Below are positions 46,292 through 55,271 of a stretch of 64,000 bases of DNA, piece after piece (the stretch's first letter is position 1; each line of letters begins with the position of its first letter). The notes under the pieces were generated by a model. It ran no database searches, was not told the DNA's origin, and saw only the letters and a list, made by a program, of their open reading frames with translations. The stretch is from positions 1 to 64,000 of the forward strand of contig JAAEZM010000013.1 in the NCBI GenBank assembly GCA_018222865.1, given 5' to 3'. Both the position numbers and the translations under genes were made by a program. This stretch comes from Alphaproteobacteria bacterium (lineage in GTDB: Bacteria; Pseudomonadota; Alphaproteobacteria; Caulobacterales; Maricaulaceae).

Positions 46292-46831
46292 ATGAACGCC
46301 TACGCTTATGATGATAACGCCTCTACCGGCGAAACCGATATGCACGCTATTGCTCACGCCGTAGGCGAGACCGCAGCTCGCGCCTCCCAAGGTGCTGAAG
46401 CGGCTCAGGTCGCCTTCGATGCGATGAACCAAGTCGAGGAAAGCTCGCAGGTCCTGGAGCGCCGTGTGGAAGCTCTGACCGACGCGTCTCAGCGAATCAA
46501 TGCGATCTTGTCCACCATCGAGGCCATTGCCAGCCAAACCAATCTTCTCGCGCTGAACGCCACGATCGAGGCCGCGCGCGCTGGTGAGGCCGGTCGCGGC
46601 TTTGCCGTTGTTGCCGGCGAAGTGAAAGCCCTGGCCGGTCAGACCGCCAAGGCCACCGAAGACATCGCCTCTCGCATCTCGGCACTTGATAATGAAGTGA
46701 AAGAAATCCTCGACGGCGTTCGCGGCTCTGGCGTCTCTGTCGCCCGCGGCAAGGAAGCCGTTGACCAGATGACGGCAGCGACCCAGGAAGTTGCAACCCA
46801 GCTCAATGATTTGCGCACCCAGGTCGGCTAA
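46292..46831 (+). CDS. Stand-alone chemoreceptor (MCP) signalling domain
   Basis: 179 residues with no membrane helix, HAMP or sensor domain. The hairpin tip [20 protein letters not shown] and then [20 protein letters not shown] are the conserved MCP region that contacts CheW and CheA. It is therefore a soluble receptor-like protein, or a decoy or cytoplasmic scaffold. Preceded by ATP-rich-looking TTAACC and T-run DNA at 46231-46249; followed by a terminator. No che gene is in the window. Confidence 0.88.
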   Translation: MNAYAYDDNASTGETDMHAIAHAVGETAARASQGAEAAQVAFDAMNQVEESSQVLERRVEALTDASQRINAILSTIEAIASQTNLLALNATIEAARAGEAGRGFAVVAGEVKALAGQTAKATEDIASRISALDNEVKEILDGVRGSGVSVARGKEAVDQMTAATQEVATQLNDLRTQVG

Positions 46832-46853
46832 GCCGCTCACTGCAGATTTACTG

Positions 46854-46889
46854 AAAACGGCCTGCCTCCCGGCGGGCCGTTTTTCTTTG
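46854..46889 (+). terminator. Rho-independent terminator after the MCP-domain gene
   Basis: AAAACGGCC (46854-46862) pairs with GGCCGTTTT (46875-46883), followed by TCTTT. The inner TGCC and GGCG extend the stem imperfectly. Confidence 0.85.
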
Positions 46890-47227
46890 CGCGCCCGCAA
46901 GCGACTCAAATAGGGCAGAGACCGCACTAGAATAAGGCGCTCACAACACGCTGTGACTGTTTGTTTAGACTTTAATCCACTCTCACGAGTACCCACCTCG
47001 CGAAATATCGCTTTCGCGCAAGGAAATTTGAGCGCCCACGATCTAGAGATAGTCTATTTTAAGTATATATTTCTTATACTTATAAAGCTCCCACCTCCCG
47101 CTTCGGATTTCACGGTGAATACGCCCCAATCCAGTCTCATTTCTTACAAATTCCCCCTTTAGGAGAGTAGTGGCGAGGGGAAACGTAACGCGATGTGCGT
47201 TCTAAGGGGCCAAGCCGGGGGGATACC
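46890..47227. promoter_or_regulatory. AT-rich leader of the exopolysaccharide locus with inverted repeats
   Basis: About 340 bases without a gene, markedly AT-rich for this genome. It contains CGCGAAA (46999-47005) facing TTTCGCG (47012-47018), and TAAGTATA (47060-47067) facing TATACTTA (47075-47082). These could be operator sites for the BcsB-like gene at 47228. No promoter hexamers stand out. Confidence 0.4.
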
Positions 47228-49189
47228 TTGTCTGAAAATCAACCACAGCGCCGCAAGCGGCCATGGTTTTCGCTGATTATGATGGCGATCGCGGTGAGCA
47301 GCGTCATCACTTTGTTCAATACAGGCGCGCTCAATGCCGGACAGGGCAGTTTCGGGCGCAATCTTACAGCCATACTCGACCAGCTCGTCCGTACCAGCGC
47401 GCTGGCTTCCGGATCCGGTCCGACGACGATCACCCTCGCTGATGTCGGCGCTGAGGACGGGCTGATGCTTGCGGGCTATCCCTCCTACGCCGCCATCCGT
47501 CTGCCGCGTATTCGCGATGCAGACATTGAAGATGTGCAAGTTCGCCTTATCGGGTCCCAGGAGGTCTCGACGGATACCATTGCCTCTGTCCGCATCATGG
47601 CGAATGGCCGCCGTGTGGCAGAACGGGTTTTGTCTGCAGGGATCCGCGAGTTTGAATGGGTACTGCCCATCCCCGCGAATGCCTGGAATGGGACTGACAT
47701 ACAGCTGAGCTTCCAGCTGCTTGGCGATCTGCCCGATGATCTTTGCCACAATGAACGCTCGGTTGGCGCCGTCATGCGTTTCGACTCCCTCTCGGCCATT
47801 CAATACACAATCGAAGATGAGATCAGTTCCGTACGCGATGTCGTCGCTCTGCTGCCCAACGCCGTAGCGATCTCCATGCCTGAAGGCGAAGGCGCGCGTG
47901 AATACACGGAAATCGGTCTGCGCCTCGGAGAACGCCTGACCCGGCTGGGTTATCAGGTCAACTTTGTTGATCTTGGCGAGGTGGCCCGTGGCGGTATCAG
48001 AGGCCGCGGTCTCATCCTGCTCGATACGCCAGAGGCCCTGATTGCTGCGGGACTTGAGAATTTTGAAAGCGATGGCAATGGCATGGTTTGGCGCAGGAAT
48101 GGCTTTGCCCACCTCGCCATCACCGATCCCCAAGACAGGGCGGGCGTTGATTTCCTGACCGGGGAAGTCCTGTCGGTCGCCCGTTCGAGTGCGGTCGGAT
48201 CAATTGAATACATTGGTGAAGATCAACAGCGCGACGGGGTCAGCTTTGAGCGCCTCGGCGTTGATACCAGCGTCCAGCAGGTCACCCAGAGCCGCAGCTG
48301 GAGCTTTGACTATGATATCGCCCAATACGCAACGGGGCGCGCGCCGACCCATATGCATCTGGACATCCGCCTGCCGGAAGGTCCAGGCGACTTCACCAAT
48401 CTCGTCCATACCATGCTGAATAATCAGATCATTGATAGCCGCCATATCGATACCGGACGGCTCAACTCGGTTGATGTGGAGCTGCCCGCCGGCATGCAGA
48501 TCCTCAATAATGATCTCAAGATCACTGTTCAGCGCCATCGCGAACACGGTGGTTGCGCCGTGACAGCGCAACGTTACCCGATACAGCTGCTTGATAGCTC
48601 CCACCTCGCCTATAATGGCGGCGGCAATACGCTGTCGGGACTGTCCGGGCTACCGGCCGCCTTCTCCAACGGGGTTGATGTTCGTGTGCCCCAGTCTCTG
48701 GAGGCGGAAGAGCGCCTGGCAGTGATGGGCTTCCTTGCCCAGGCCATCGCCTATTTCGTTCCGGAAGGCGCTGACTATACCCTGGTGGAGATTGATCCGG
48801 ACACGGCCATGACCTCGACCACCCCGTTCATTGCCGCCAATCATATTCCAACGAATGCCTCTGCACGGCTGATCATTGAGAACGGCTCGCTGCGGATCCG
48901 AAATTCCGGGTCATTGCGCGCTGCAGAGATCACCAATGTCATGGGTCTGACCGTGCTTGAACGTGTGAGTGCCGATATTCCGGCACCGACCCGGAATAAT
49001 CCCAATCGCGTGCAGAGCGTGCCCGGCCTTATCGGCTTCGCCCAACCGGGCACGGAAGGTCTCGCCGGGGCCCGTATTGGACGCAATACGATCGCTATCC
49101 TGCATGATGAAGCCTCTACCCCCGCTCGGTCTGTCCGGGCGGGGGTTTTTCATTGGGCAAGGTCGGTTGCAATCATCCGGGCCGCTTAA
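47228..49189 (+). CDS. BcsB-like periplasmic polysaccharide-synthase partner
   Basis: 653 residues with one N-terminal hydrophobic segment (FSLIMMAIAVSSVITLF, about 15-31). The mature part has the BcsB order: a first carbohydrate-binding-like domain with RIMANGRRVAERVL and CHNERSVGAVMRFD, then a flavodoxin-like domain with ILLDTPEALIAAG, then a second pair (HLDIRLPEGPGD, LNSVDVELPAGM). In cellulose synthase BcsB guides the growing chain through the periplasm with BcsA. Unlike BcsB it has no C-terminal membrane anchor. TTG 47228 with GGGGGG upstream is chosen over GTG 47195. A terminator hairpin falls inside its last 24 codons, so the 3' end deserves checking. Confidence 0.78.
   Translation: MSENQPQRRKRPWFSLIMMAIAVSSVITLFNTGALNAGQGSFGRNLTAILDQLVRTSALASGSGPTTITLADVGAEDGLMLAGYPSYAAIRLPRIRDADIEDVQVRLIGSQEVSTDTIASVRIMANGRRVAERVLSAGIREFEWVLPIPANAWNGTDIQLSFQLLGDLPDDLCHNERSVGAVMRFDSLSAIQYTIEDEISSVRDVVALLPNAVAISMPEGEGAREYTEIGLRLGERLTRLGYQVNFVDLGEVARGGIRGRGLILLDTPEALIAAGLENFESDGNGMVWRRNGFAHLAITDPQDRAGVDFLTGEVLSVARSSAVGSIEYIGEDQQRDGVSFERLGVDTSVQQVTQSRSWSFDYDIAQYATGRAPTHMHLDIRLPEGPGDFTNLVHTMLNNQIIDSRHIDTGRLNSVDVELPAGMQILNNDLKITVQRHREHGGCAVTAQRYPIQLLDSSHLAYNGGGNTLSGLSGLPAAFSNGVDVRVPQSLEAEERLAVMGFLAQAIAYFVPEGADYTLVEIDPDTAMTSTTPFIAANHIPTNASARLIIENGSLRIRNSGSLRAAEITNVMGLTVLERVSADIPAPTRNNPNRVQSVPGLIGFAQPGTEGLAGARIGRNTIAILHDEASTPARSVRAGVFHWARSVAIIRAA
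49118..49150 (+). terminator. Strong terminator hairpin inside the 3' end of the BcsB-like gene
   Basis: ACCCCCGC (49118-49125) pairs with GCGGGGGT (49139-49146), then TTTT. It has every mark of a Rho-independent terminator but precedes the annotated stop (49187-49189) by about 37 bases. Confidence 0.75.
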
Positions 49190-49223
49190 ACCCTGTCGGG
49201 GAAACGCCTAGCGCCGTAACACC

Positions 49224-51182
49224 TCAGCTCTGCTTCTCGACCTGCCGCTCACGACGTTTACGACGGCGTCCCGTAAGACTGACGGGTTCAAGCGCCTTCT
49301 GGATCCAGCTGCGCCGGGGTGTGCGCTCACGCGAGAGCGGCATGGGCGCTTCAAACGCCCGATCAGACGCCCGGTCCGGATAGACCAGCGTCAGGACTGC
49401 TCCGAGCGTGTAATAGGAGCGCAAGAGCCGGAACCCCATATAGAAGGGCATGTAGAGAACGAGATCCGGGCGCCCCCAGAGCGTCACCACAACACAGGCC
49501 ATGACAAAGGGCATGCCCAGCAAAACCGCCAGGACGGTCTGGATCTCCGGGTGAAGATACACCCCGCCATAAACGAAATAGAGAATGGCGCCAAAGATGG
49601 CCAAAGGCGCCATCATCGCCCGCCGCGCCCCATTCATCAAAGTGAAGGGCAAAACGACAGCCCCGGTAATTGTCCGCCCCTCAAACAGGATGGAGCGATT
49701 ATGGGCGGTGACGTGATAGAGGCTGCGGAACCAGCGCGTTCTTTGCTCGCGCAAATGCACCATGCTCTCTGGAACTTCGGTCTTGAAGCGGATCCGCGGA
49801 TCAGACACCGCCCGAAAGCCCAGATTGGTCATCCGCAGAACAATATCCGTGTCCTCGCCATTCATCTCCTCGGTGATACCGCCCGCCTGGATCAGGACAT
49901 CACGGCGATAGACCACAAACATGCCGGGGATCCCGATGATCCCGTTGAACGCCCCCAGCGCGACCTGGGTGAATCCATGTCGGTTCAGGACCTCGATGGT
50001 GCGGAATTTCGACAGCGTGCCCTTATTGCTCAAGGGCAGAGGCAGCCCACCAACAGCGCCGACGGTCCGGTTCGCAAAATGGCGCATGGCCTTCTTCAGC
50101 GCCTTGCGTTCAATCACCGTATCGGCATCGATGCGAACAATATACGCCTCATCAATCAGGCTGATGCCGTGATTAAGCGCCTTCGCCTTGCCCGGGACCG
50201 GACTGTCGATGATCTCGCCCCGCGCGCACCGGCATTGATCCAAGGCGGCTTGCGCGACCGCGACCGTGTCATCACTCGAGCAATTATCCATCAATACGAT
50301 GCGCACCGGGCCATCATAATGTGCGGCGGCCTCATCAATCGCATCAATCGTCTGGGTGATGAGATGGGCTTCATTATGCGCCGGGATCAAAACAGCGATC
50401 GGGGGACTGTATTTGCGCCATCCGGAAAACAGGTTTCGCGTCAGCCCCCAGACGCCCAGCGTCAGGGTCAATACCTGCTGCGCCAGAAACACCCCCGGCC
50501 CCATCCCGCCCAGCAGGGCGATCGCATGCAGTTGATTGAGAACGGGCTCATACCAGAAGGCCATAACCACAGCGAATAAGGCGGCGAACACGGTGACGGC
50601 GATTAAAAGCGTATACTCCCAGACCCGGCCGCGTCGCCTCAGTGGCGCATTGGCGTCACTGGGTAGCCTGGCCTGGCTCAAAATGGTTTGCGGGAAAATG
50701 GCCAGCCCCACCAGGCCCACCAGGATTTGCTGGACCTGTACCGGCCAGATCGATGCGGCGTAATTCCAGGAGAGGAAGGCCATGCCATCGACAAAGGCAC
50801 TGATCGCGACGAGCTTGCCGACCAGGGACAGGCCCAGTCGCAGTTTGGCCCACAGCCCGCCATGGGCGTAGAGCGCGTAAACCAGGAAGAAGACCAGAAG
50901 AAAGGTCCGGATGGGCAGGATCGCATTGACCCGATCTGCGGTGAAAAAGATCAGATCCTTCGGGATGGTCTCCGGATATTGCGCGTTGATCCAGGCATAA
51001 AGAGAGAAGACCAGCACGCTCAAGGCCGTAAAGGTCACGATAAACCCGTCCGCCGCCGAGCGCGGACGCTTGACGCTGATACCTTTCGGAGCGCTGTCGA
51101 CGGACCTGAAATGGTCCTGCAACACCTTGTTATCGGTTAGTTTATTTGAAGCTTTGCCTTCAAAGGATACCGTCTCAGCCAT
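49224..51182 (-). CDS. Processive family-2 glycosyltransferase (BcsA/PgaC-like), no PilZ domain
   Basis: 652-residue inner-membrane synthase. Several helices occupy about 50-235, the GT2 domain about 250-480, and further helices the C-terminal part. Catalytic pieces: LIPAHNEA, MDNCSSDDT, VRIDADTV (DxD), GEDTDIVLRMT and REQRTRWFR (the Q-x-x-R-W chain-holding motif). This is the plan of cellulose, hyaluronan and poly-GlcNAc synthases; the sugar is not predictable. Unlike BcsA no PilZ domain follows. The C-terminus is very basic. ATG 51182 is preferred over 51209, though neither has a clear ribosome-binding site. Convergent with the BcsB-like gene, divergent from the barrel gene. Confidence 0.85.
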   Translation of the reverse strand: MAETVSFEGKASNKLTDNKVLQDHFRSVDSAPKGISVKRPRSAADGFIVTFTALSVLVFSLYAWINAQYPETIPKDLIFFTADRVNAILPIRTFLLVFFLVYALYAHGGLWAKLRLGLSLVGKLVAISAFVDGMAFLSWNYAASIWPVQVQQILVGLVGLAIFPQTILSQARLPSDANAPLRRRGRVWEYTLLIAVTVFAALFAVVMAFWYEPVLNQLHAIALLGGMGPGVFLAQQVLTLTLGVWGLTRNLFSGWRKYSPPIAVLIPAHNEAHLITQTIDAIDEAAAHYDGPVRIVLMDNCSSDDTVAVAQAALDQCRCARGEIIDSPVPGKAKALNHGISLIDEAYIVRIDADTVIERKALKKAMRHFANRTVGAVGGLPLPLSNKGTLSKFRTIEVLNRHGFTQVALGAFNGIIGIPGMFVVYRRDVLIQAGGITEEMNGEDTDIVLRMTNLGFRAVSDPRIRFKTEVPESMVHLREQRTRWFRSLYHVTAHNRSILFEGRTITGAVVLPFTLMNGARRAMMAPLAIFGAILYFVYGGVYLHPEIQTVLAVLLGMPFVMACVVVTLWGRPDLVLYMPFYMGFRLLRSYYTLGAVLTLVYPDRASDRAFEAPMPLSRERTPRRSWIQKALEPVSLTGRRRKRRERQVEKQS

Positions 51183-51342
51183 ACCCACGCCATAATCCAA
51201 TGCCCCCATATGGGCGTCCCACCGCCAAGATCAGCATAGCGTCGTGGCGAGAATGTGTGCAAACTCTCAGTCGCTCAACGGGACCAGTTTGGCGCGGCAC
51301 GCCAAAGGCATAATGGACAGGGCGAAAGCCTGGGGGATGAGA

Positions 51343-52266
51343 ATGGACAAGACTTGGGCAATTGCGGCGAGCGGACTGGCAGCGGCCTCCGCATTTGTTG
51401 CCGGCGCTGAGGCGCAGGAGACACGTTTTCAATTCCGAACCGACACGGCGCTATCTCGCGGTGAGACCTTCGTTGAAGACACGGCCGATCCCGGCGACGG
51501 GCTGAGCCTGGAAAACGGGTTTGATACGAATAATTGGGCCTCCCTCATCATGCCGACGGGCGGCGGCAAGGTCTGGCGGCTGGAGCAACAGGCCCGCATC
51601 CGGATTTACGAAGACCGGGATGATCTGGACTCCCAGCTCTTTACCACGCGCCTGCAATATTGGACGCCGGTGGGCGAGAATGACCAGGTCCGCTTCTGGA
51701 TTGATGGCGGTGTGAATTACCGGGATGGCGATCACCGCTATACGCGCTATCGCGGCCATGCCCAGTATCGTCACCGTCCCAGTGAGACCTTCGAAACCGT
51801 CTTTTCTATTCAGACCGACCTTTATGACTTCACTGACAAGGCGACGCCGGGTCTTGATCAGACCCGCTGGCGCGCCGGTATCGAGCAATACCGTTATGCC
51901 GATGATGTCTGGCCGGTGAATATGGCCGTTGGCGCTTTTGTCACGACGGCGGATGCTGATGCGGACCGGTTTGCCTTTGATGGCTGGCAAGTGCGTGCCC
52001 GCGCCTGGACAGATTTCGATGAGAGCTGGTCCGGTGAAGTGCGCGCCAGCCTCTCTCAGCGCGATTATGACGGCGATTTCTCAACTGCCGAGCCCTTCGC
52101 CCGAGAAGATGATCGCTGGGAGGCAGCGGCGCGGATCAATTATGATTTCGCCCCGGAAATGACCGCGTATGCCGAGATCGGCTATCTCTCCAACGATTCC
52201 AATATTTCCGTGCGCGATTTTGAAGGCACGACCTTCCGGGTCGGTTTCCGGGCGCGTTTCGGCTAG
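51343..52266 (+). CDS. Outer-membrane beta-barrel protein
   Basis: 307 residues with a signal peptide ending AGAEA-Q. The mature chain alternates polar and aromatic residues in strands (QARIRIYEDRDD, LFTTRLQYWTPV, FRVGFRARF) and ends near a terminal Phe, as outer-membrane barrels do. It resembles the C-terminal barrel of Slam-type or BcsC-like proteins without the preceding TPR part. With the BcsB-like and GT2 genes it could export polysaccharide. GGGGG six bases before ATG 51343 sets the start. Family unassigned. Confidence 0.72.
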   Translation: MDKTWAIAASGLAAASAFVAGAEAQETRFQFRTDTALSRGETFVEDTADPGDGLSLENGFDTNNWASLIMPTGGGKVWRLEQQARIRIYEDRDDLDSQLFTTRLQYWTPVGENDQVRFWIDGGVNYRDGDHRYTRYRGHAQYRHRPSETFETVFSIQTDLYDFTDKATPGLDQTRWRAGIEQYRYADDVWPVNMAVGAFVTTADADADRFAFDGWQVRARAWTDFDESWSGEVRASLSQRDYDGDFSTAEPFAREDDRWEAAARINYDFAPEMTAYAEIGYLSNDSNISVRDFEGTTFRVGFRARFG

Positions 52267-52283
52267 CGCCGGAACCGCCCGCC

Positions 52284-53204
52284 CTACTGCGCCAGGACCC
52301 GTTCGATAAACCCGATCATCGTGTCGCGAACCGCGTCTTCAGCCTCACGGTCTGCCATGCCCAGGAAGAGCGAGGCATGGGTTTCCTCCATGAAATAGGC
52401 GAACTCGATCTGGCTGACGCCCGGCTCCGCCTCGACACGCTCTTCAAAGGGTTCGGTATAAAGGGCTGTCTGGCCTTCCGCGATCACCAGCATGGGCGCA
52501 TCAAAACCCTCCAGATAAGTCTCCGGCGAGGCCGCCGCATGGCCGTCTCGCGGCCCGAACACGCCGATCACATGATCGCGGGCGGCATCCGCACCCATCC
52601 CCTCATGGATGACCTCATAATAATACTCAACATCATAGGTCCCCGCGATCGGGACCGATCCACGGATATTCTCAGCGCTCAACCCTTCGGCCGCGAGATA
52701 GCGCCCATCCATCGCCAGGAGCGCAGACAAATGTCCGCCGGCGGAAAATCCACTGACGAAAAAGCGATCACGGTCGAGATTATAGTCGTCTGCATTGGCC
52801 CAGAGCCAGGCAAAGGCGGAGGCGACATCCTCTATATGCGCGGGATGCTGCACGCCCGTATCGGACAAATCTTCCGACATCCAACGTCCAGGGCTGAGCC
52901 GGTAGGACATTACAGCCACCGCGAACCCGCGATCAGCCAGGGCCTGCGCCAGTGTGATGTCACGCTCGCTTACTCCGGCCGCCCATGCCCCGCCATGGAT
53001 CCACAGGATCGTTGCACGCGCCTCGCCCTCGGGCAGGACAAGATCAAGGCGGTGGAAAGGGTCAAGGAATTCATCCCCGTCCACATAAGCCAGATCGGAG
53101 ATGACACGGACGCGGTCCTCCTCCGCTGTCGGCGCCTGCGCGAAAACCGGAACAGCGAAGGCAAAGGCGGCGAGGATGGCTGTTTGAAAGCGTTTTAAGA
53201 ACAT
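52284..53204 (-). CDS. Secreted alpha/beta hydrolase (BD-FAE/esterase-like)
   Basis: 306-residue hydrolase with a signal peptide ending VPVFA. The oxyanion loop WIHGGAW, the nucleophile motif GFSAGG and a catalytic histidine in METHASLF are seen. Similar to carbohydrate esterases and HSL-like enzymes; perhaps deacylates the nearby polysaccharide, but that is only location-based. It converges on the barrel gene. Confidence 0.85.
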   Translation of the reverse strand: MFLKRFQTAILAAFAFAVPVFAQAPTAEEDRVRVISDLAYVDGDEFLDPFHRLDLVLPEGEARATILWIHGGAWAAGVSERDITLAQALADRGFAVAVMSYRLSPGRWMSEDLSDTGVQHPAHIEDVASAFAWLWANADDYNLDRDRFFVSGFSAGGHLSALLAMDGRYLAAEGLSAENIRGSVPIAGTYDVEYYYEVIHEGMGADAARDHVIGVFGPRDGHAAASPETYLEGFDAPMLVIAEGQTALYTEPFEERVEAEPGVSQIEFAYFMEETHASLFLGMADREAEDAVRDTMIGFIERVLAQ

Positions 53205-53345
53205 GAGATCAGGCCCTAGTCAGACATGGTTGAAGCAACCGACCACGCCTGTCGCCGCACATCAAGGCGGCGCTGCTCGCCCCACGGTAAAAACGCAAAA
53301 CCTGACACGGACAGCTTTGAATATGGCGCGCAAAGCGCCCAAACG

Positions 53346-53375
53346 AAAAAAGGGCCGCGCCATGCAGCGCAGCCC
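53346..53375 (-). terminator. Rho-independent terminator of the two-repeat secreted protein
   Basis: On the minus strand GGGCTGCGC pairs with GCGCGGCCC (one G-U) and is followed by TTTTTT (plus-strand A-run 53346-53351). Confidence 0.8.
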
Positions 53376-53402
53376 CTTCACGATCAGTGCTTCCTTTAGC
53401 GA

Positions 53403-54299
53403 TTACTCGCTATAGAGCTCGGAAATCGACAGGGTCGCATTCGCGTTATTGCCCTGGCTGTAGGATCCGATCCAGATGTCATAAGTGCCCGACATCGCAT
53501 TGTAGAAGGTCAGCGCCGGGTTGAGCCCCTGATTGCCGCCATCATCATTACAATGCCAATTGCCATTGGGGTCATTGACCAAGAGCGTGGTGTCCGTGCT
53601 GGATGCCGCTGAAATGATCAGTGGCAGGCTACCGGCTGAGAAGGTCAGCTGGAAGTCCGGCGCAGAGGCGACCCAACCGGCACAGCCGGAACGCACTTCA
53701 TTGGCACGGTGACGACCACCGGAGACGATGGACACGCGGTATGGATCCGGCTGGAAACCGGCGCGCAGCGTCGCATTGCCATAGGTTGCCGGCAGAGTGT
53801 AATCGATGCGGCTCGGCGGTACGGGTGCAGAACCACTGCGACCAAGTTCAGAGATGGACAGGGTTGCAGCCGGAAGACCCGCAGAAGACGAGTAAGTGCC
53901 AACCCAAATGTCGTAACGGCCCGATGACGGGTTGTTGAAGGTCAGTGCCGGGTTCAGGCCCTCACCGCCATCATCATTACAGAACCAGTTGCCGTAAGGA
54001 TCATTGACCACAAGCGTCGTGTCTGTCCCGGAGTTGGCGAAGATCGACAGATCGAAGAGCGAGCTGGCCGTGTAATAGACCGAGAAGTCCGGTGCATTGG
54101 TGATATAGCCGCGGCAGCTGGACGAAATATTCGAGGCTGCGATACCGCCGCCTGCGTTAAGTGTCACCGTGTAAGGGTCCGGGGTAAAACCGGAGTTCAG
54201 GGTAACACTGCCATAGTTCGGCGTTGCACTCGGATTCTGCGCAACAGCGCCAGACGTGACCAGCATGGCGGCTGCGGTAAAAGCAAGGAAAGATCTCAT
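53403..54299 (-). CDS. Secreted protein of two homologous ~120-residue domains
   Basis: 298 residues with a signal peptide ending GAVAQ (about 21). Two copies follow, each beginning YG-x-x-TL-x-x-GF-x-PDPY, with conserved NDPYGNWFCNDDGG (or NDPNGNWHCNDDGG), LNPALTF, YDIW(V/I)G-(T/S)-YS and ATLSISEL. The acidic CNDDGG turn suggests a metal site, and a second Cys in each copy may pair with it. The order recalls pre-peptidase C-terminal domains but I cannot confirm that. ATG 54299 replaces an in-frame ATG at 54377. The terminator follows 27 bases after the stop. Function unknown, extracellular or periplasmic. Confidence 0.75.
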   Translation of the reverse strand: MRSFLAFTAAAMLVTSGAVAQNPSATPNYGSVTLNSGFTPDPYTVTLNAGGGIAASNISSSCRGYITNAPDFSVYYTASSLFDLSIFANSGTDTTLVVNDPYGNWFCNDDGGEGLNPALTFNNPSSGRYDIWVGTYSSSAGLPAATLSISELGRSGSAPVPPSRIDYTLPATYGNATLRAGFQPDPYRVSIVSGGRHRANEVRSGCAGWVASAPDFQLTFSAGSLPLIISAASSTDTTLLVNDPNGNWHCNDDGGNQGLNPALTFYNAMSGTYDIWIGSYSQGNNANATLSISELYSE

Positions 54300-54569
54300 G
54301 AATTGTCCCTGGTCTACCGGCACTCCCCCGCCTCCCATGAGACGTCCCAAGCGCACCGGTTGCTTAACAATAGTCAATATTTCCGCTGAACCCTAGCTGA
54401 ATATGGCCGCCAATCGAAAAACATTTTTAGGCCTCACACCGCCTAAAGCACTAATTCTTCTAGTCAAATTCACATCAGAAGCACCAGACCCCTCTCGCCG
54501 GGCGCGCAAGCGACATGGAGACGTCACAGGCTCTGGATATGGCAGAAGGCCAAGAAGCAGAGGCAAGAC
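54300..54569. other. Intergenic region before the SUKH-type gene
   Basis: 270 bases with no credible gene. TTTAGGC (54426-54432) faces GCCTAAA (54441-54447) in a small hairpin of unknown meaning. The promoters of both flanking genes must lie here. Confidence 0.35.
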
Positions 54570-55118
54570 ATGTTTGAGCAGTACACGACTTTTGGCACGC
54601 CGAGCCCCGTTTCCGAGGCCGATCTCGAAACCGCTGAGGCTCAGCTCAAGCTCCGTTTTCCGACCGGCTATCGCGCCTTCATCACGAAATTCGGCAAGGG
54701 CGTTCTGGGCGATGAACATCTCAACCTCACCTATGAAGAGATGATGCAAGACCCGGAGAAGTACGATGATGATGAAAACACCGGGAGCGAAATTCGCGTC
54801 TATACACCCGCAGACATTCTTGACCCTGCCGAAGGTGTGGAAGCCTGGCGGGAGCGCATCACGAAATACTGGTTCTGGAATGAGGGCGCGGACGTGCTGA
54901 GCAAAGACCAAGCTGTGGAGTGCGTCGTTTTTGCGGACACAACAGTGGGAGACGAAATCATCTTCCATCCGTCCCAGCCTGACCAGATCTATATTCTGCC
55001 GCGGGATGAAGGGAATATCTATGCCGTGGACGGCGGATTGCCCGGCGTGATCGAATGGATGTTCTCTTCAGGAACGCTTTATTCCAGCTTCACCGCTCGC
55101 TGTTTCAAACCGGATTAG
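54570..55118 (+). CDS. SMI1/KNR4 (SUKH) family protein
   Basis: 182 residues. The pattern LETAEAQLKLRFPTGYRAFI, then FADTTVGDEIIFHP and GNIYAVDGGLPGVIEWMF, matches the SUKH fold, widely used as immunity protein against polymorphic toxins. No toxin or polymorphic-toxin backbone lies next to it, so it may be an orphan immunity gene or a housekeeping member. It stands just before tRNA-Arg. Confidence 0.82.
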   Translation: MFEQYTTFGTPSPVSEADLETAEAQLKLRFPTGYRAFITKFGKGVLGDEHLNLTYEEMMQDPEKYDDDENTGSEIRVYTPADILDPAEGVEAWRERITKYWFWNEGADVLSKDQAVECVVFADTTVGDEIIFHPSQPDQIYILPRDEGNIYAVDGGLPGVIEWMFSSGTLYSSFTARCFKPD

Positions 55119-55194
55119 GGCCGCCACAAATCGACAGCTCTGGACCTGCAGCACGGCTTGCCAGCCCGGTCGGGCAGCGGCATCTTGCGCTCAA

Positions 55195-55271
55195 GGCCCC
55201 GTAGCTCAGCAGGATAGAGCAGCAGATTCCTAATCTGAAGGTCGGAGGTTCGAATCCTCTCGGGGTCGCCA
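55195..55271 (+). tRNA. tRNA-Arg (CCT)
   Basis: 77 bases including an encoded CCA. The acceptor GGCCCCG pairs with CGGGGTC (one G-U), the anticodon loop TTCCTAA carries CCT at the wobble-to-third positions, and GGAGG-TTCGAAT-CCTCT forms the T arm. Reads AGG codons. No integrase or attachment-site duplication was seen beside it. Confidence 0.95.

Noticed and set aside
55195-55271. Integration site at tRNA-Arg
   Set aside because: No duplicated tRNA 3' end and no integrase in the flanking sequence.
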